Below are positions 18,345 to 29,349 of a stretch of DNA of 64,000 nt, one piece after another. Positions within the stretch are counted from its first letter, which is position 1; each line of letters begins with the position of its first letter. The DNA comes from Pseudomonas sp. UYIF39 (lineage in GTDB: Bacteria; Pseudomonadota; Gammaproteobacteria; Pseudomonadales; Pseudomonadaceae), in NCBI RefSeq assembly GCF_029963765.1, contig NZ_JALBYU010000008.1, positions 186,001 to 250,000 on the forward strand, written 5' to 3'. A program made the translations under genes and the position numbers. Under the pieces are notes generated by a model. It ran no database searches. It was not told the DNA's origin and saw nothing but the letters and a program-made list of their open reading frames with translations.

Positions 18345-18509
18345 TCAGCGTTGGGCGCACTTGCAACCCTTGCTGGCACATTCTTCGCCATGTTCGTGGT
18401 GCTTGGCGCAGGCTTCACAGCAAAAGTGCTTGCCGTGGCGCGCGATCGGATGTTCGCCCAGTTTGCAGGAGCATTTGGGGCAGTCGCATTTACTTTTACT
18501 GTCGATCAT
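18345..18509 (-). CDS. Bacterial metallothionein (SmtA/BmtA family)
   Basis: A 54-residue cysteine-rich protein with ten cysteines and five histidines. It reads MIDSKSKCDCPKCSCKLGEH at the start, then a central HFCCEACAKHHEHGEEC and KGCKCAQR at the end. This is the pattern of bacterial metallothioneins: CxCxxCxC, then CCxxC, then CxxxxCxC. It should bind zinc or cadmium in a four-metal cluster. The gene is monocistronic and convergent with the preceding small gene. Confidence 0.92.
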   Translation of the reverse strand: MIDSKSKCDCPKCSCKLGEHPIARHGKHFCCEACAKHHEHGEECASKGCKCAQR

Positions 18510-18582
18510 GAGCCTGACTCCATTGGTTGTGGTCGTCCGGGTCTGGCAAATGCGACCCGTACCACCAGTGTAGGAGCTTGCG

Positions 18583-19038
18583 TCAGCCCTGCCGCGTACT
18601 GCTGCGATACATGAACAGCAACGCCAACGCGAGACACACCATCGCCAGTATCCGGCTGCTGGACAACTCGATCGCCGGGTTGCCCAGCCAGCCGAAGTTA
18701 TCGATCAACATCCCCATCCCCAGTTGCCCGACGATCACCGCCACCGTCGCCACCGCCGTGCCGACCCGCGGCACCGCGCCAACCATCACCATCATGTAGA
18801 CCACCCCGAACAACGCACCGCTGAGCTGCCATTTCGGCACGTCCAGCAAACTCACGGCATGGGCCGGTTCGAAAAACAGAATCAGCAGCCCGGTAGTCAC
18901 TGCACCGACCACGAAGGTCAGCAAACTGCTGCGCAACACACCTACCGTTTCGCCCAATCGCCCATTGATCGCCGCCTGGACACTCAACACCGCACCGGCC
19001 GCCACGACCACCGCCAACAAAATGATCAGATTCATCAT
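18583..19038 (-). CDS. DUF606/YdcZ-type DMT transporter, second subunit-like
   Basis: About 151 residues with four or five membrane spans (NLIILLAVVVAAGAVLSVQA, INGRLGE, then LFGVVYMMVMVGAVPRVGTA and VGQLGMGMLIDNFGW). This is a half-size EamA-like (DUF606) protein. The start ATG at 19038 shares its A with the stop of the upstream paralogue (TGATG), so the two are translationally coupled and probably form a heteromeric carrier. Confidence 0.85.
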   Translation of the reverse strand: MMNLIILLAVVVAAGAVLSVQAAINGRLGETVGVLRSSLLTFVVGAVTTGLLILFFEPAHAVSLLDVPKWQLSGALFGVVYMMVMVGAVPRVGTAVATVAVIVGQLGMGMLIDNFGWLGNPAIELSSSRILAMVCLALALLFMYRSSTRQG

Positions 19039-19532
19039 CAACCCCGAGCGATCAGAACAAGTGCCGCGACAATCAGCAACAAGGCCAGCCAACGTTCACC
19101 GTTGACCTTTTTTCGGGTAGCGCCGAACCAGCCGAAGTGGTCGATCAACACGCTTTTGCCGACCTGCCCGGAGAGGATTGCGATCATGGTCATGGCAATG
19201 CCGATGTGCGGCGTAGCCAAGGTCAGCACGATCACGTACATCGGCCCCAAAAACCCGCCGATCAACTGCCAGCGCGGCAGCTCATTCAAAGCGGGCCCCT
19301 GTTGCGGACCGCTGAACAGCAACAGCAAAAACAGAATCGCCGAGCCGACACCGAAGATGCTCAAGGTCGCCCACAAGTGCCCGACCTGAACGCCAAGCGG
19401 CCCGAGCAAACCGGCCTCTACGGACAGACCCATGCCGGCCAGAATCACCAGTGGCAGCAGCAACAGCCGCAGCCCCGGTTTGGTGACAGGCGTCGCGATG
19501 ACACCCGCTTGTTCATTTAACGCAGCTTGCAT
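19038..19532 (-). CDS. DUF606/YdcZ-type DMT transporter, first subunit-like
   Basis: A 164-residue membrane protein paralogous to the next gene: VEAGLLGPLGVQVGH, GGFLGPMYVIVLTLATPHIG and GQVGKSVLIDHFGWFG. Both keep the (V)GQ-G-x2-(L)IDxFGW motif of DUF606. The ATG at 19532 is preceded by GAGGTG, so the open frame upstream (through a repeat) is ignored. A LysR regulator gene is divergent, about 230 bases away, and probably controls the pair. Substrate unknown. Confidence 0.85.
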   Translation of the reverse strand: MQAALNEQAGVIATPVTKPGLRLLLLPLVILAGMGLSVEAGLLGPLGVQVGHLWATLSIFGVGSAILFLLLLFSGPQQGPALNELPRWQLIGGFLGPMYVIVLTLATPHIGIAMTMIAILSGQVGKSVLIDHFGWFGATRKKVNGERWLALLLIVAALVLIARG

Positions 19533-19554
19533 AAGTAGCACCTCGTATCCCCCC

Positions 19555-19649
19555 TGTAGGAGCTGTCGAGTGCAACGAGGCTGCGATCTTTTGATTTTAA
19601 AGATCAAGATAAAAAGATCGCAGCCTCGTTGCACTCGACAGTTCCTACA
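19555..19649. repeat. Long inverted repeat with 38-bp arms
   Basis: Arms 19555-19592 and 19612-19649 are complementary at 37 of 38 positions, separated by a 19-base A+T-rich loop. The arms begin TGTAGGAGCTGTCGAGTGCA. It lies in the divergent promoter region between the DMT pair and the LysR gene. The same family occurs, in a shorter form, at 46719-46772. Confidence 0.92.
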
Positions 19650-19760
19650 GAGGGGGTCGGACTTCAGTTGGAATGGCGCGCATTATCGGCTGGCGGTCCT
19701 TTGCGATAAATGGGAGCATCCAGACAACACTTTTGCGTAACTCGCACAGCAGGATTCGTC

Positions 19761-20696
19761 ATGCATGGCCTAAACGAACTGGGATTCAAGGCACTTCGGC
19801 TGTTTGTAGCGGTGCTGGACCACGGCAGTTTTTCCGAAGTTGCCCGCCGCGAAGGCCTGGCACCCTCTTCGATTTCCCGGCAGATCCAATTGATGGAGCA
19901 AGCCCTGAGCCAGCAATTGCTTTATCGCCACACCCGCGCCGTCTCGCCCACTGAAGCCGGGCGCATGCTCGGTCATCACGCGCGGCTGGTGCTGGTGCAA
20001 CTCGAAGAGGCCGAACAGGCCCTGCAGGAACAGCAAAGCGAACCGAGCGGACTGGTGAGGATCAATGCGCCAGTGGTGTTCGGCCAGCGGCACCTGACGC
20101 CGTGGCTGGGGCAGCTCTGTGAGCGCTACCCGAAACTGCAACTGGATATCCAGCAGACCGACAGCTACGTCGACCCGCTGCAGGAAGGCGCCGACCTGCT
20201 GTTTCGCATCGGCCCGCTGCACGATTCGAGCATGCAGGCGCGGATTCTGGCGCCCCATCGTTTTCAAGTCGCCGCGAGCCCGGCCTATTTGGAACGTCAC
20301 GGCACGCCGCACCATCCCCAAGAATTGGCCGCGCATCAGTGCCTGGCCTACAAGGGCGTGACCGGCCAGCAACGCTGGTTTTTCCGCAAGGATCAGCAGG
20401 ACTGGACGCCCTGGTCGGTGAAGGGGCCGATCACCGGCAACCACGCCGACACCCTGACCCAAGCCGCCGAACAAGGCTTGGGGCTGGTGATGTTTCCGTC
20501 GTGGCTGATTGGTGAGGCGGTGCGCAATGGCACGCTGGTGCCGGTGCTGGGGGCGTATCAGGTGTCCAACAGCCTTGAGCCGCAGCAGATTGCGGTGCTG
20601 TGGCCGGGCAGCCGACGGTTGTCGGTGAAGGTGCGGACGGTGATTGATTTTTTTGTCGAGTGTTTTGGAACGGTGCCCTACTGGGACAGGCCGTAG
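19761..20696 (+). CDS. LysR-family transcriptional regulator
   Basis: A regulator of about 311 residues. The winged HTH is at the N-terminus (ALRLFVAVLDHGSFSEVARR, then LAPSSISRQIQLMEQALSQQ), followed by the periplasmic-binding-like effector domain (GLVRINAPVVFGQRHLTPWL, then QTDSYVDPLQEGADLLFRIG). I use the ATG at 19761, which begins two residues before the conserved domain; the frame is open to 19710. It is divergent from the two DUF606 transporter genes and probably their regulator. Confidence 0.9.
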   Translation: MHGLNELGFKALRLFVAVLDHGSFSEVARREGLAPSSISRQIQLMEQALSQQLLYRHTRAVSPTEAGRMLGHHARLVLVQLEEAEQALQEQQSEPSGLVRINAPVVFGQRHLTPWLGQLCERYPKLQLDIQQTDSYVDPLQEGADLLFRIGPLHDSSMQARILAPHRFQVAASPAYLERHGTPHHPQELAAHQCLAYKGVTGQQRWFFRKDQQDWTPWSVKGPITGNHADTLTQAAEQGLGLVMFPSWLIGEAVRNGTLVPVLGAYQVSNSLEPQQIAVLWPGSRRLSVKVRTVIDFFVECFGTVPYWDRP

Positions 20697-20716
20697 TATC
20701 TGTCGGCACCACAATC

Positions 20717-20744
20717 CCTGTGGGAGCGAGCTTGCTCCCACAGG
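20717..20744. repeat. REP palindrome
   Basis: A REP-type palindrome CCTGTGGGAGC / GCTCCCACAGG, between the convergent LysR gene and chemoreceptor gene. Confidence 0.85.
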
Positions 20745-20778
20745 TTCAGTGCTTGCCTCCAATATTCGGTGAATAAAG

Positions 20779-22461
20779 TCAGATACGGAACTGCCCCACC
20801 AGTTTGCCCAGGCGCTGACCGAGGTCGGCGAGGCTGCGGGAAGTCTGGGCGCCGAGTTGGGTTTCATCGGCAACGCTGTCCACCGCCACCGCAATCTGAT
20901 GCACGCTGCGGTTGATCTCTTCGGCCACGGCGGTCTGCTCTTCGGCAGCGCTGGCGATCTGCGCGTTCATCGAGTTGATGGTGCCAATCAGCTGGGCCAT
21001 GGTATCGAGCGAAGCGCCGGCCTCGTTGGCCTGAGCCGAAGTGCCGTCGCCGGCCTCGCTGGAACGGCGCATCGCTTCCACCGCCGACTGAGTGCCGGCC
21101 TGCAAGCGATCGATCATGCCCTGGATTTCCTGGGTGCTGATTTGTGTACGACTGGCCAGCGCTCGAACCTCATCGGCCACCACGGCAAAGCCACGCCCGG
21201 CCTCACCGGCACGAGCGGCTTCAATGGCGGCGTTGAGTGCCAACAGGTTGGTCTGCTCGGCAATCGAACGAATCACCCCAAGCACGCTGACAATCGACGA
21301 CACGTCTTTTTGCAAACTGTCCAGAGACACGCCACTGCTGCGAATGTCGTCCACCAATGCATGAATCTTCACGATGCTGCCGGCCACCACACGCTTGGCA
21401 GCCTGGCCTTCTTCGTCGGTCTGCTGGGCAGCCACCGCGGCGTTTTGAGCGCTTTTCGCCACTTCCTGAGCAGCGGCGGACATTTGGTTGATCGCCGTGG
21501 CGACCTGATCGGTCTCGTGACGCTGACGCTCCATGGCCTGATCCGAGCGCTGCGCCTGGTCGGAGACCTGATTCACCAGCCCGGTCAGTTGCGAGGTCAT
21601 TTCGGTGATCTGGCGCACCAGGCCGTGGATCTTGTCGACGAAGCGGTTGAACGAGCCGGCCAGCTCGCCGAGTTCATCCTGGCTGGTGATGGTCAGGCGA
21701 CGCGTCAGGTCACCCTCGCCCGCCGCGATGTCATCGAGGTTGGCTTTCATCAGGTTCAGCGGACGCAAGATGGTGTTAGCCAGCAGCATCCCGGCGGCCG
21801 CGATCACCAACAGCACCACGGCGGCAATCCCGACGATGCTCAGCACCACGCCTTGCATGCGCTCCTGGACCTTGACTTCGACCAGCGCCACTTGGGCTTC
21901 GATGCCATCGAGGTTGACCGAAGTACCGACGGCCATGTCCCACTTCGGCAGGTATTCGGTGTAGCCGAGCTTGGGCACCAGCACTTGGGTGTTGCCGGGC
22001 AGCGGCGAGCTGTATTGCAGGTAGTGAGTGCCGTCCTTGGCGACTTTCACCAGGTCGCGGTTGACGTACACGCCATTCGGATCGCGGTTGTCCTTGAAGC
22101 TTTGGCCCACGCCTTCAGGGCTGTTGGCCTTGAACAGGCGCACGGTGTTGGAGTCGTAGCCGAAGAAGTAGCCCTCCTTGCCGTAGGTGATGCTCGACAG
22201 CAACTTGACCACCTGGGCCCGCGCCGCGTCATCACCGGGGGCGGCCGCATCGTAAAGAGGTTTGATCGTGGTCATGGCCACGGCGACGTAGCTTTGCAGC
22301 GTTGCCTTGGCATCGCTGAGCAGACGCTGGCGAGTTTCCTCGACTTCCTTGCGGGCCTGCTCCTGCAGAATGAACAACGTGGTCAGGCTGATGACCAGCG
22401 CAAAGAGCAACACCGGGAGGACGGCAAGGGACAGGACTTTAGCCTTCAGGCTCATGCGCAT
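20779..22461 (-). CDS. Methyl-accepting chemotaxis protein, sCache_2 type
   Basis: A 560-residue chemoreceptor. A first membrane span (residues 10-30) leads to a periplasmic single-Cache domain (about 35-190: [53 protein letters not shown]), then a second span and HAMP domain. The signalling tip is [20 protein letters not shown]. sCache_2 chemoreceptors in pseudomonads often sense small carboxylates (acetate, propionate, lactate), but the ligand here is not shown. One of two chemoreceptor genes flanking a carrier gene. Confidence 0.92.
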   Translation of the reverse strand: MRMSLKAKVLSLAVLPVLLFALVISLTTLFILQEQARKEVEETRQRLLSDAKATLQSYVAVAMTTIKPLYDAAAPGDDAARAQVVKLLSSITYGKEGYFFGYDSNTVRLFKANSPEGVGQSFKDNRDPNGVYVNRDLVKVAKDGTHYLQYSSPLPGNTQVLVPKLGYTEYLPKWDMAVGTSVNLDGIEAQVALVEVKVQERMQGVVLSIVGIAAVVLLVIAAAGMLLANTILRPLNLMKANLDDIAAGEGDLTRRLTITSQDELGELAGSFNRFVDKIHGLVRQITEMTSQLTGLVNQVSDQAQRSDQAMERQRHETDQVATAINQMSAAAQEVAKSAQNAAVAAQQTDEEGQAAKRVVAGSIVKIHALVDDIRSSGVSLDSLQKDVSSIVSVLGVIRSIAEQTNLLALNAAIEAARAGEAGRGFAVVADEVRALASRTQISTQEIQGMIDRLQAGTQSAVEAMRRSSEAGDGTSAQANEAGASLDTMAQLIGTINSMNAQIASAAEEQTAVAEEINRSVHQIAVAVDSVADETQLGAQTSRSLADLGQRLGKLVGQFRI

Positions 22462-22554
22462 GACGGTTCACTCTTTTGATTTTATTGGCGTGGTTAAAGG
22501 CTTTAACGGCACGCCAGGCCAAAAGTTGAATCCGCTCCCACAGGGGAAATGTGT

Positions 22555-23874
22555 TTAGAGGACCATCGCAGCCACCCAGCCGAACGCCAGCAACGGAAGG
22601 TTGTAGTGCAGGAAGGTCGGGACCACGGTGTCCCAGATGTGGTGGTGCTGGCCGTCGATGTTCAGACCCGAGGTCGGGCCGAGGGTCGAGTCCGACGCCG
22701 GCGAACCGGCATCGCCCAGCGCACCGGCCGTCCCGACAAGACAAACGATCGCGATCGGGCTGAAACCCAACTGTACGCACAACGGCACAAAAATCGCGGC
22801 GAGTATCGGCACGGTGGAAAACGACGAACCGATGCCCATGGTCACCAGCAGTCCGACCAGCAACATCAGCAACGCACCAATGCCTTTGCTGTGGTCGATC
22901 CACGAAGCCGAGGCTTCGACCAGCGTCTGCACCTCTCCGGTGGCTTTCATCACCTCGGCAAAACCGGACGCGGCGATCATGATGAAACCGATCATCGCCA
23001 TCATCTTCATGCCTTCGGTGAACAGATCGTCGGTTTCACGCCACTTCACGATCCCCGACACCGAAAAAATCAGAAAGCCTGTCAGCGCACCGATGATCAT
23101 CGAATCCAGCAACAGCTGAATGATAAACGCCACCGCGATGGCCAGACCGGCAACCATCAGGCTCAACGGGTTGTACTGCACCGCGACCTGTTCGACTTGC
23201 TCAATCTTCTCCAGATCGTAGACGCGCTTCTTGCGATAGCTGACAAACGCTGCCGCGAGCCCGACGACCATGCCCAACGCCGGAATCCCCATGGCATGAG
23301 TGACGTTGATGCCGCTGATGTCTACCCCGCTACGCGCAACGTTGGCCAGCAGGATTTCATTAAGGAAGATGTTGCCGAAGCCCACGGGCAAGAACATGTA
23401 CGGCGTAATCAAGCCGAAGGTCATGACACAGGCAATCAACCGGCGATCCAGTTGCAGCTTGGTCAGCACATATAAAAGCGGCGGCACCAGCAGCGGAATG
23501 AAGGCGATATGTATCGGCAAGATGTTCTGGGACGCGATGGCCACCACCCACAGCAAACCGATCAACAGCCATTTGACCTGCCGGCCACCGCTGGCGTGCT
23601 GACGGTCGACCATCAACAGGGCTTTGTCGGCCAAAGCATGGGCCAGGCCGGACTTGGCAATGGCCACGGCGAAAGCGCCAAGCAGTGCGTAGGACAACGC
23701 GACCGTCGCGCCGCCACCGAGGCCGCTGTTGAAGGCTTTTAATGTGGCGTCGATCCCCAGGCCACCGGTCAAACCGCCCACCAGGGCGCCCACGATCAGC
23801 GCGATTACGACGTGCACGCGGGACAGGCTGAGGATCAGCATGACGCCGACCGCGGCAATTACAGCATTAATCAT
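22555..23874 (-). CDS. Na+/H+ antiporter family carrier (YuiF-like)
   Basis: About 439 residues, strongly hydrophobic with around 11 spans. It begins [20 protein letters not shown], the Na_H_antiport_2 N-terminal domain; later motifs are [40 protein letters not shown] and [20 protein letters not shown]. Members of this family carry out Na+/H+ exchange or amino-acid uptake (for example histidine). I use the ATG at 23874 instead of 23919. It lies upstream of the sCache chemoreceptor on the same strand; shared ligand/transport use is possible but speculative. Confidence 0.85.
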   Translation of the reverse strand: MINAVIAAVGVMLILSLSRVHVVIALIVGALVGGLTGGLGIDATLKAFNSGLGGGATVALSYALLGAFAVAIAKSGLAHALADKALLMVDRQHASGGRQVKWLLIGLLWVVAIASQNILPIHIAFIPLLVPPLLYVLTKLQLDRRLIACVMTFGLITPYMFLPVGFGNIFLNEILLANVARSGVDISGINVTHAMGIPALGMVVGLAAAFVSYRKKRVYDLEKIEQVEQVAVQYNPLSLMVAGLAIAVAFIIQLLLDSMIIGALTGFLIFSVSGIVKWRETDDLFTEGMKMMAMIGFIMIAASGFAEVMKATGEVQTLVEASASWIDHSKGIGALLMLLVGLLVTMGIGSSFSTVPILAAIFVPLCVQLGFSPIAIVCLVGTAGALGDAGSPASDSTLGPTSGLNIDGQHHHIWDTVVPTFLHYNLPLLAFGWVAAMVL

Positions 23875-24034
23875 CGTTACCTCAAGACAAACGGAAAGAG
23901 TCCGGCCGGCAGCCTGCAAAGAGCCGCCAGCGGATTAAATGAGAGGGTTTTATTAGAGGGCGCGCACTGTGCCGCAGAGTCGGCCCGGTGTCAAAGCGCC
24001 CGGCCAGTAAATGATGGGCAATTGCCTGTGATCT

Positions 24035-24175
24035 CCTGTGGCGAGGGGATTTATCCCCGTTCGGCTGCGAAGCAGTCGTAAAACCTGACAATTCGGTGTG
24101 GCTGACGTAATGCAGGGGGCCGCTTCGCGACCCAACGGGGCGGTGCGACGTTTCGCTAAATCCCCTCGCCACAGG
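24035..24175. repeat. Inverted repeat with perfect 19-bp arms
   Basis: Arms CCTGTGGCGAGGGGATTTA (24035-24053) and its exact complement (24157-24175) lie about 100 bases apart in the 405-base gap between the antiporter and the second chemoreceptor. Inside are further partly complementary words (TTCGGCTGCGAAGCAGTCG), so the whole may be a REPIN-like or MITE-like unit. No gene was seen in the gap. Confidence 0.88.
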
Positions 24176-24279
24176 TAATCCCCTTCGCCACAAAAGCTTT
24201 GGTGTACCGCATAAAGAAAGCCGAATCGCGGCCGTTACAGTGCAAAGTCTCAGATATTTATCGAATAAAGGACGTCTCC

Positions 24280-26427
24280 ATGTCGCTCAGACAACTTTCC
24301 ATTCAATGGAAAATCACCCTGCTGGCCGGGCTGTGCCTGGCCGGCATCGTGACCCTGCTGGTGGGTCTTTCGCTGTATCGCATGGAGCACAGCTCCGAGA
24401 TGGTGAAAGCATCCAGCATGGAGATGCTCACCGAAGCTGCCCAGGCCCGGATCGAATCCCAGGGTGAAAACCAGGCGCTGGGGATTCGCCAGCAGTTCAT
24501 GGATGCCTATCAATATGGCCACGGCTTTTCGCGTCAGGTGCTGTTCCTGCGCGACCAGGCCGAGAAGCGCTTCCTCGATGCCTTTGACCTGCGTGAAGAC
24601 CTGACACGTCAGGTCAAGTCAGCCCTACAAGCCAACCCGGAACTGCTCGGCCTCTCGCTGGTGTTCGAAGCCAACGCGCTGGACGGCAAGGACGATCTGT
24701 TCGCCGGCCAGGCCGAACTGGGCAGCAACGACAAGGGCCGTTTTGCCCTGTACTGGTCGCAACCGACGCCTGGCAAGGTGACGTCGATGGCGCTACCGGA
24801 AAGCGACATGGCCGACATCAGCACCGGCCCCAGCGGCGAACCGGCCAATGCCTGGTTCACCTGCCCGCGCACGACCCTCAAGCCCTGCGTGATCGAACCC
24901 TACTTCTACGTGATCGACGGCCAGAACGTGCTGATGACCAGCATCGTTTTCCCGCTGACGGTCAACGGCAAGGTCATTGCTTCGCTGTCGGTGGACATCA
25001 ACCTCAACAGCCTGCAAGCCGTCAGCCAAGGTGCGAGCAAGAAGCTCTATGACGGCCAGACCAACGTCAGCATCATCAGCCCGGTCGGTTTGCTGGCCGG
25101 CTACAGCCCGGACGCCAGCAAACTCAGCCAGCGCCTGGACGCCGTGGACAAGACCAACGGTGCCGAGCTGATCCGCATGCTCGCCGCCAGCAGCAAGACC
25201 GAAAGCCTGCACAACAATCAACAGCTCAAAGTGCTGTCGCCGTTCCAGCCGATTCCCGGCGGCAAGTCCTGGGGCGTGTTGCTCGAGGTGCCGGAGAAAG
25301 TCCTGGTCGGCCCCGCCGAAGCGTTGAAAAAGCAACTCGATGACAGCAACACCGCCGGCACCCTGGTCGAACTCGGCCTGGGTGTGCTGGCGGCGTTGAT
25401 TGGCCTGTTGCTGGTGTGGCTGATGGCCCGCAGCGTGACCAGGCCGATCCTGGGCGTGGCGCACATGCTCGAGGACATTGCCAGCGGCGAAGGCGATCTG
25501 ACGCGCCGCCTGGCCTACGACAAAAAGGACGAACTCGGCCAATTGGCCGGCTGGTTCAACCGCTTCCTCGACAAGCTGCAACCGATCATCGCCGAGGTCA
25601 AACGCTCGGTGCAGGACGCACGCAGCACGGCGGATCAGTCGTCCGCCATCGCCACCCAGACCAGCGCTGGCATGGAGCAGCAATACCGTCAGGTGGATCA
25701 GGTCGCTACCGCTTCCCACGAAATGAGCGCCACCGCTCAAGACGTTGCTCGCAGTGCAGCGCAAGCGGCACAGGCAGCGCGGGATGCAGATCAGGCCACC
25801 CGTCGCGGTCTGACCGTGATCGACCGCACCACCGCCAGCATCGACAGCCTCGCCGCCGACATGAGCGCGGCGATGGTTCAAGTCGAAGGCCTGGCGGCCA
25901 ACAGCGAGAAGATCGGTTCGGTGCTGGAAGTGATTCGGGCCATCGCAGAACAGACCAACCTGCTGGCGCTTAACGCCGCCATCGAGGCCGCTCGTGCCGG
26001 TGAAGCCGGGCGCGGTTTTGCCGTAGTGGCCGATGAAGTGCGCAATCTGGCACGCCGGACCCAGGAGTCTGTCGAAGAAACCCGTCTGGTGATTGAGCAG
26101 TTGCAGAGCGGCACGCAGGACGTGGTTGGCTCGATGAACAACAGCCATCGTCAGGCTCAGGGCAGTGTCGAACAGGTGGGTCAGGCGGTGACGGCGCTAC
26201 GGCAGATTGGTGAGGCGGTGACGGTGATCAGCGACATGAACCTGCAGATCGCCAGTGCCGCGGAAGAGCAAAGCGCCGTGGCCGAGGAGATCAACAACAA
26301 CGTGGCGACGATTCGGGATGTGACGGAGTCGCTGTCGGGGCAGGCCAATGAATCGGCGCGGGTGAGTCAGTCGCTCAATAGCCTGGCGAATCAGCAGCAG
26401 AGTTTGATGGATCAGTTCCGGGTTTAA
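24280..26427 (+). CDS. Methyl-accepting chemotaxis protein, large double-Cache type
   Basis: A 715-residue chemoreceptor. Span 1 is at about residues 13-33; a large periplasmic domain follows (to about 370) with dCache features ([40 protein letters not shown]), then span 2 ([15 protein letters not shown]), HAMP ([20 protein letters not shown]) and the signalling domain with tip [21 protein letters not shown] use ATG 24280; the open frame to 24199 has no RBS support. The ligand is unknown. It is close in the signalling half to the chemoreceptor at 20779. Confidence 0.92.
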   Translation: MSLRQLSIQWKITLLAGLCLAGIVTLLVGLSLYRMEHSSEMVKASSMEMLTEAAQARIESQGENQALGIRQQFMDAYQYGHGFSRQVLFLRDQAEKRFLDAFDLREDLTRQVKSALQANPELLGLSLVFEANALDGKDDLFAGQAELGSNDKGRFALYWSQPTPGKVTSMALPESDMADISTGPSGEPANAWFTCPRTTLKPCVIEPYFYVIDGQNVLMTSIVFPLTVNGKVIASLSVDINLNSLQAVSQGASKKLYDGQTNVSIISPVGLLAGYSPDASKLSQRLDAVDKTNGAELIRMLAASSKTESLHNNQQLKVLSPFQPIPGGKSWGVLLEVPEKVLVGPAEALKKQLDDSNTAGTLVELGLGVLAALIGLLLVWLMARSVTRPILGVAHMLEDIASGEGDLTRRLAYDKKDELGQLAGWFNRFLDKLQPIIAEVKRSVQDARSTADQSSAIATQTSAGMEQQYRQVDQVATASHEMSATAQDVARSAAQAAQAARDADQATRRGLTVIDRTTASIDSLAADMSAAMVQVEGLAANSEKIGSVLEVIRAIAEQTNLLALNAAIEAARAGEAGRGFAVVADEVRNLARRTQESVEETRLVIEQLQSGTQDVVGSMNNSHRQAQGSVEQVGQAVTALRQIGEAVTVISDMNLQIASAAEEQSAVAEEINNNVATIRDVTESLSGQANESARVSQSLNSLANQQQSLMDQFRV

Positions 26428-26456
26428 CCCAAATTCAGTACCCACTGAAGATCCAA

Positions 26457-26480
26457 TGTGGGAGCAAGCTTGCTCCCACA
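26457..26480. repeat. REP palindrome
   Basis: A perfect 24-bp palindrome, TGTGGGAGCAAG followed by its complement, between the convergent chemoreceptor and sensor kinase genes. Confidence 0.88.
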
Positions 26481-26486
26481 GGTTAC

Positions 26487-27796
26487 TCAGCGTTTGGGTA
26501 ATTCGATCACGACCTTCAACCCACCCCACTCACTCTCCGCCAACCGCAACACCCCGCCCCACGTATCGACGATGTCCCGCACAATCCCCAATCCCAACCC
26601 ATGCCCATCCGTTTGTTCATCAAGCCGAGTACCCCGGCTGAACACCTGATCGCGCTGGTTTTCGGGAATCCCCGGCCCATCGTCTTCCACGCTTAACTCA
26701 AACCCTTCGGCCGTCTCGACCACGCTCAAACGAACCTCGGCGTCCGCCCATTTGCAGGCGTTGTCCAGCAAGTTACCGAGCAGTTCGAGCAAGTCCTCGC
26801 GATCCCAAGGCAGTTGCAACCCCTTCGGCGCCACATAGCTGAGGTCCAGATGCTCACCATGAATCATGTTCAACGTCGCCAATAACCCAGGCAATTCGGC
26901 ATCGCAATCAAACAACGCCCCCGGCAATGCATCGCCGGATAACCGGGCGCGATTAAGTTCGCGATTCAGTCGTTGCTGGACCTGCTCCAGCTGCGCCTGC
27001 ATCACCTTGCGCAGCTCCGGATGCGCGTCGAGTTTCTCGCTTGAAGCCAGGCTCAACAACACCGCCAACGGGGTTTTCAAGGCGTGGCCGAGGTTGCCCA
27101 GCGCATTGCGCGAACGCTTGAGGCTGTCTTCGGTGTGCGCCAGCAAATGGTTGATCTGCGCCACTAACGGTTCAAGCTCTACCGGCACCTGGTCATCGAG
27201 TTGCGAGCGCTGGCCCTGCTGCAACTGGGCGATCTGCTCTCGCGCCTTTTCCAGAGGGCGCAAGGCGCGGCGCACGGTGATCCGTTGCAGCAGCAAAATC
27301 AGCAGCAGTCCCGTCAGCCCTAGGCCCAATCCGACTTGACGCATGCGCTGGAAACTCTCGCGTACCGGCGTGTAATCCTGGGCCACGCTGATTGAAATCG
27401 ACTGGCCCAGGCGCCGATAGTCCGAACGCAGCACCAACAATTGCTGGCCTTCCGGCCCCAATTCCAGGTTGCTGTGCAGGCCGGCATGGTCGAGGCGCGG
27501 CAGTTCCTGATCCCACAGCGAACGGGAGCGCCAATGGCTGTCGGCAAAATCGATGCGGAAGTAATGCCCGGAAAACGGTCGCTGATAGGCCGGCGACAGG
27601 TGTCGCTCATCCAGCTGCAAACCCTGCGGCCCACGCACCAGCGCCACCAGCAGGTTTTCGCTGTCGTTGCGCAGCCCGGCTTCGAGGTAGCGCTGCAAAC
27701 CCATTTCGAACAGCCACAGGCTGGTCTGCGCCAGCACCAGGCCGACGATCACCATCACGCTGATCAGCCCCAGGCTCAAGCGACGCTGGATCGACC

Positions 27797-27800
<4 letters not shown>
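26487..27800 (-). CDS. Sensor histidine kinase, possibly BqsS/CarS-like
   Basis: A 437-residue membrane kinase: span 1 (residues 10-30), a periplasmic sensor (about 32-155), span 2 ([15 protein letters not shown]), HAMP-like linker, phosphoacceptor box ([17 protein letters not shown]) and HATPase domain ([13 protein letters not shown], then DDGPGIP and [10 protein letters not shown]). Its stop-side partner order PepSY-PepSY-regulator-kinase matches my memory of P. aeruginosa bqsPQRS (carRS), a ferrous-iron/calcium system. Near the second span it has RESFQ rather than the RExxE iron motif, so the ligand may differ. Confidence 0.88.
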
Positions 27801-28465
<665 letters not shown>

Positions 28466-28468
28466 CGA

Positions 28469-28780
28469 TCAATCTTCCTTGTCTTTCAGTAACTGGCCGG
28501 TGGTGGCGTCGAGGTCCAGTTCGCGAACCACGCCTTCGGTGGTCAGCAGCTCGACTTCATACACGTAGACGTCGTGTTTCTCTTCAAGCTCGGCTTCCAG
28601 CAATTTGGCCCCGGGGTAGCGGTCCAGCGCTTGCTGCAACAGCTGCTCCAGCGGCAGGATCACCCCCTGTTGACGCAGGCGCAGGGCTTCGTCCTGATCC
28701 AGGTCGCGGGCCATGACCACCGAGCAAAAAGCCAGAAGCGCCAGCGCCATTCGACTGCTGGTGCATAGATTTACCTTCAT
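28469..28780 (-). CDS. Small secreted PepSY-domain protein
   Basis: A 103-residue periplasmic protein: signal peptide (RMALALLAFCSVVMA), then a single PepSY-like unit with the conserved tail VYVYEVELLTTEG ... LDLDATTGQLLKDKED. It closely resembles its neighbour upstream, so the two probably arose by duplication. The first base of its start codon is shared with the stop of that neighbour (TAATG). PepSY proteins beside two-component systems may bind signal or metal or inhibit proteases. Confidence 0.88.
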   Translation of the reverse strand: MKVNLCTSSRMALALLAFCSVVMARDLDQDEALRLRQQGVILPLEQLLQQALDRYPGAKLLEAELEEKHDVYVYEVELLTTEGVVRELDLDATTGQLLKDKED

Positions 28781-29088
28781 TACGTATCCTGATGATCCTT
28801 GAGAATCTGCCCGCTGACAGCGTCCAATTCCAGGCCCCAGTCAATGCCCTGAGGGTCGCGCAATTCCACCTGATAGATGTACTTGCCGTACTCTTCTTCC
28901 AGCTCGGTTTCGGTGATGGTGGCACCAGTGTGTTTGGTCAGAGCGGTGGCGTTGAGCTTCTCCAAAGACACAATGGTACCAGCGTCGCGCAGTCTCAGGG
29001 CTTCGTCGGGGCCGAGGTCGCGAGCGTGGGCGATGCTGGCGGTCATGCCGATGATGGACGCGGTGAACAGGGCAGTCAGGGTTTTCAT
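28780..29088 (-). CDS. Small secreted PepSY-domain protein (first of pair)
   Basis: A 102-residue periplasmic protein with a signal peptide (ALFTASIIGMTASIAHA) and a PepSY-like unit: LGPDEALRLRDAGTIVSLEK, then YIYQVELRDPQG and LELDAVSGQILKDHQDT. It is the first gene of the four-gene PepSY-PepSY-regulator-kinase operon, so the promoter, probably auto-regulated, lies in 29089-29200. GGAGACACCCC precedes the ATG. Confidence 0.88.
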   Translation of the reverse strand: MKTLTALFTASIIGMTASIAHARDLGPDEALRLRDAGTIVSLEKLNATALTKHTGATITETELEEEYGKYIYQVELRDPQGIDWGLELDAVSGQILKDHQDT

Positions 29089-29208
29089 GGGGTGTCTCCA
29101 TATTTTTTTATGTGTCGCCTACGGGAGCCACCTTAGCGATCCGAACTTAACTGAAACTGAATTGCCATCATTGGTCATGACAACCCGACATCGCAGACAT
29201 ACACAAAA

Positions 29209-29302
29209 CCTGTGGGAGCGAGCTTGCTCGCGATGGCGGCTTAACTTTCAACAAATATGTCGACTGTCACACAGCTATCGCGAGCAAGCTCGCTCCCACA
29301 GG
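29209..29302. repeat. Inverted pair of REP palindromes (REPIN)
   Basis: CCTGTGGGAGCGAGCTTGCT and its inverted partner ending GCAAGCTCGCTCCCACAGG frame a spacer of about 45 bases. It lies between the divergent PepSY operon and the patatin gene and matches the inverted pairs at 34521 and 51950. Confidence 0.9.
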
Positions 29303-29349
29303 GGATTCATGCACTTATAATCCCCCGCTTGCCTGCATTCGAGACCGGT

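Noticed and set aside
29209..29302. REP pairs as CRISPR repeats
   Set aside because: They are palindromic single or paired cores without regular spacing or spacers, and no cas genes occur.
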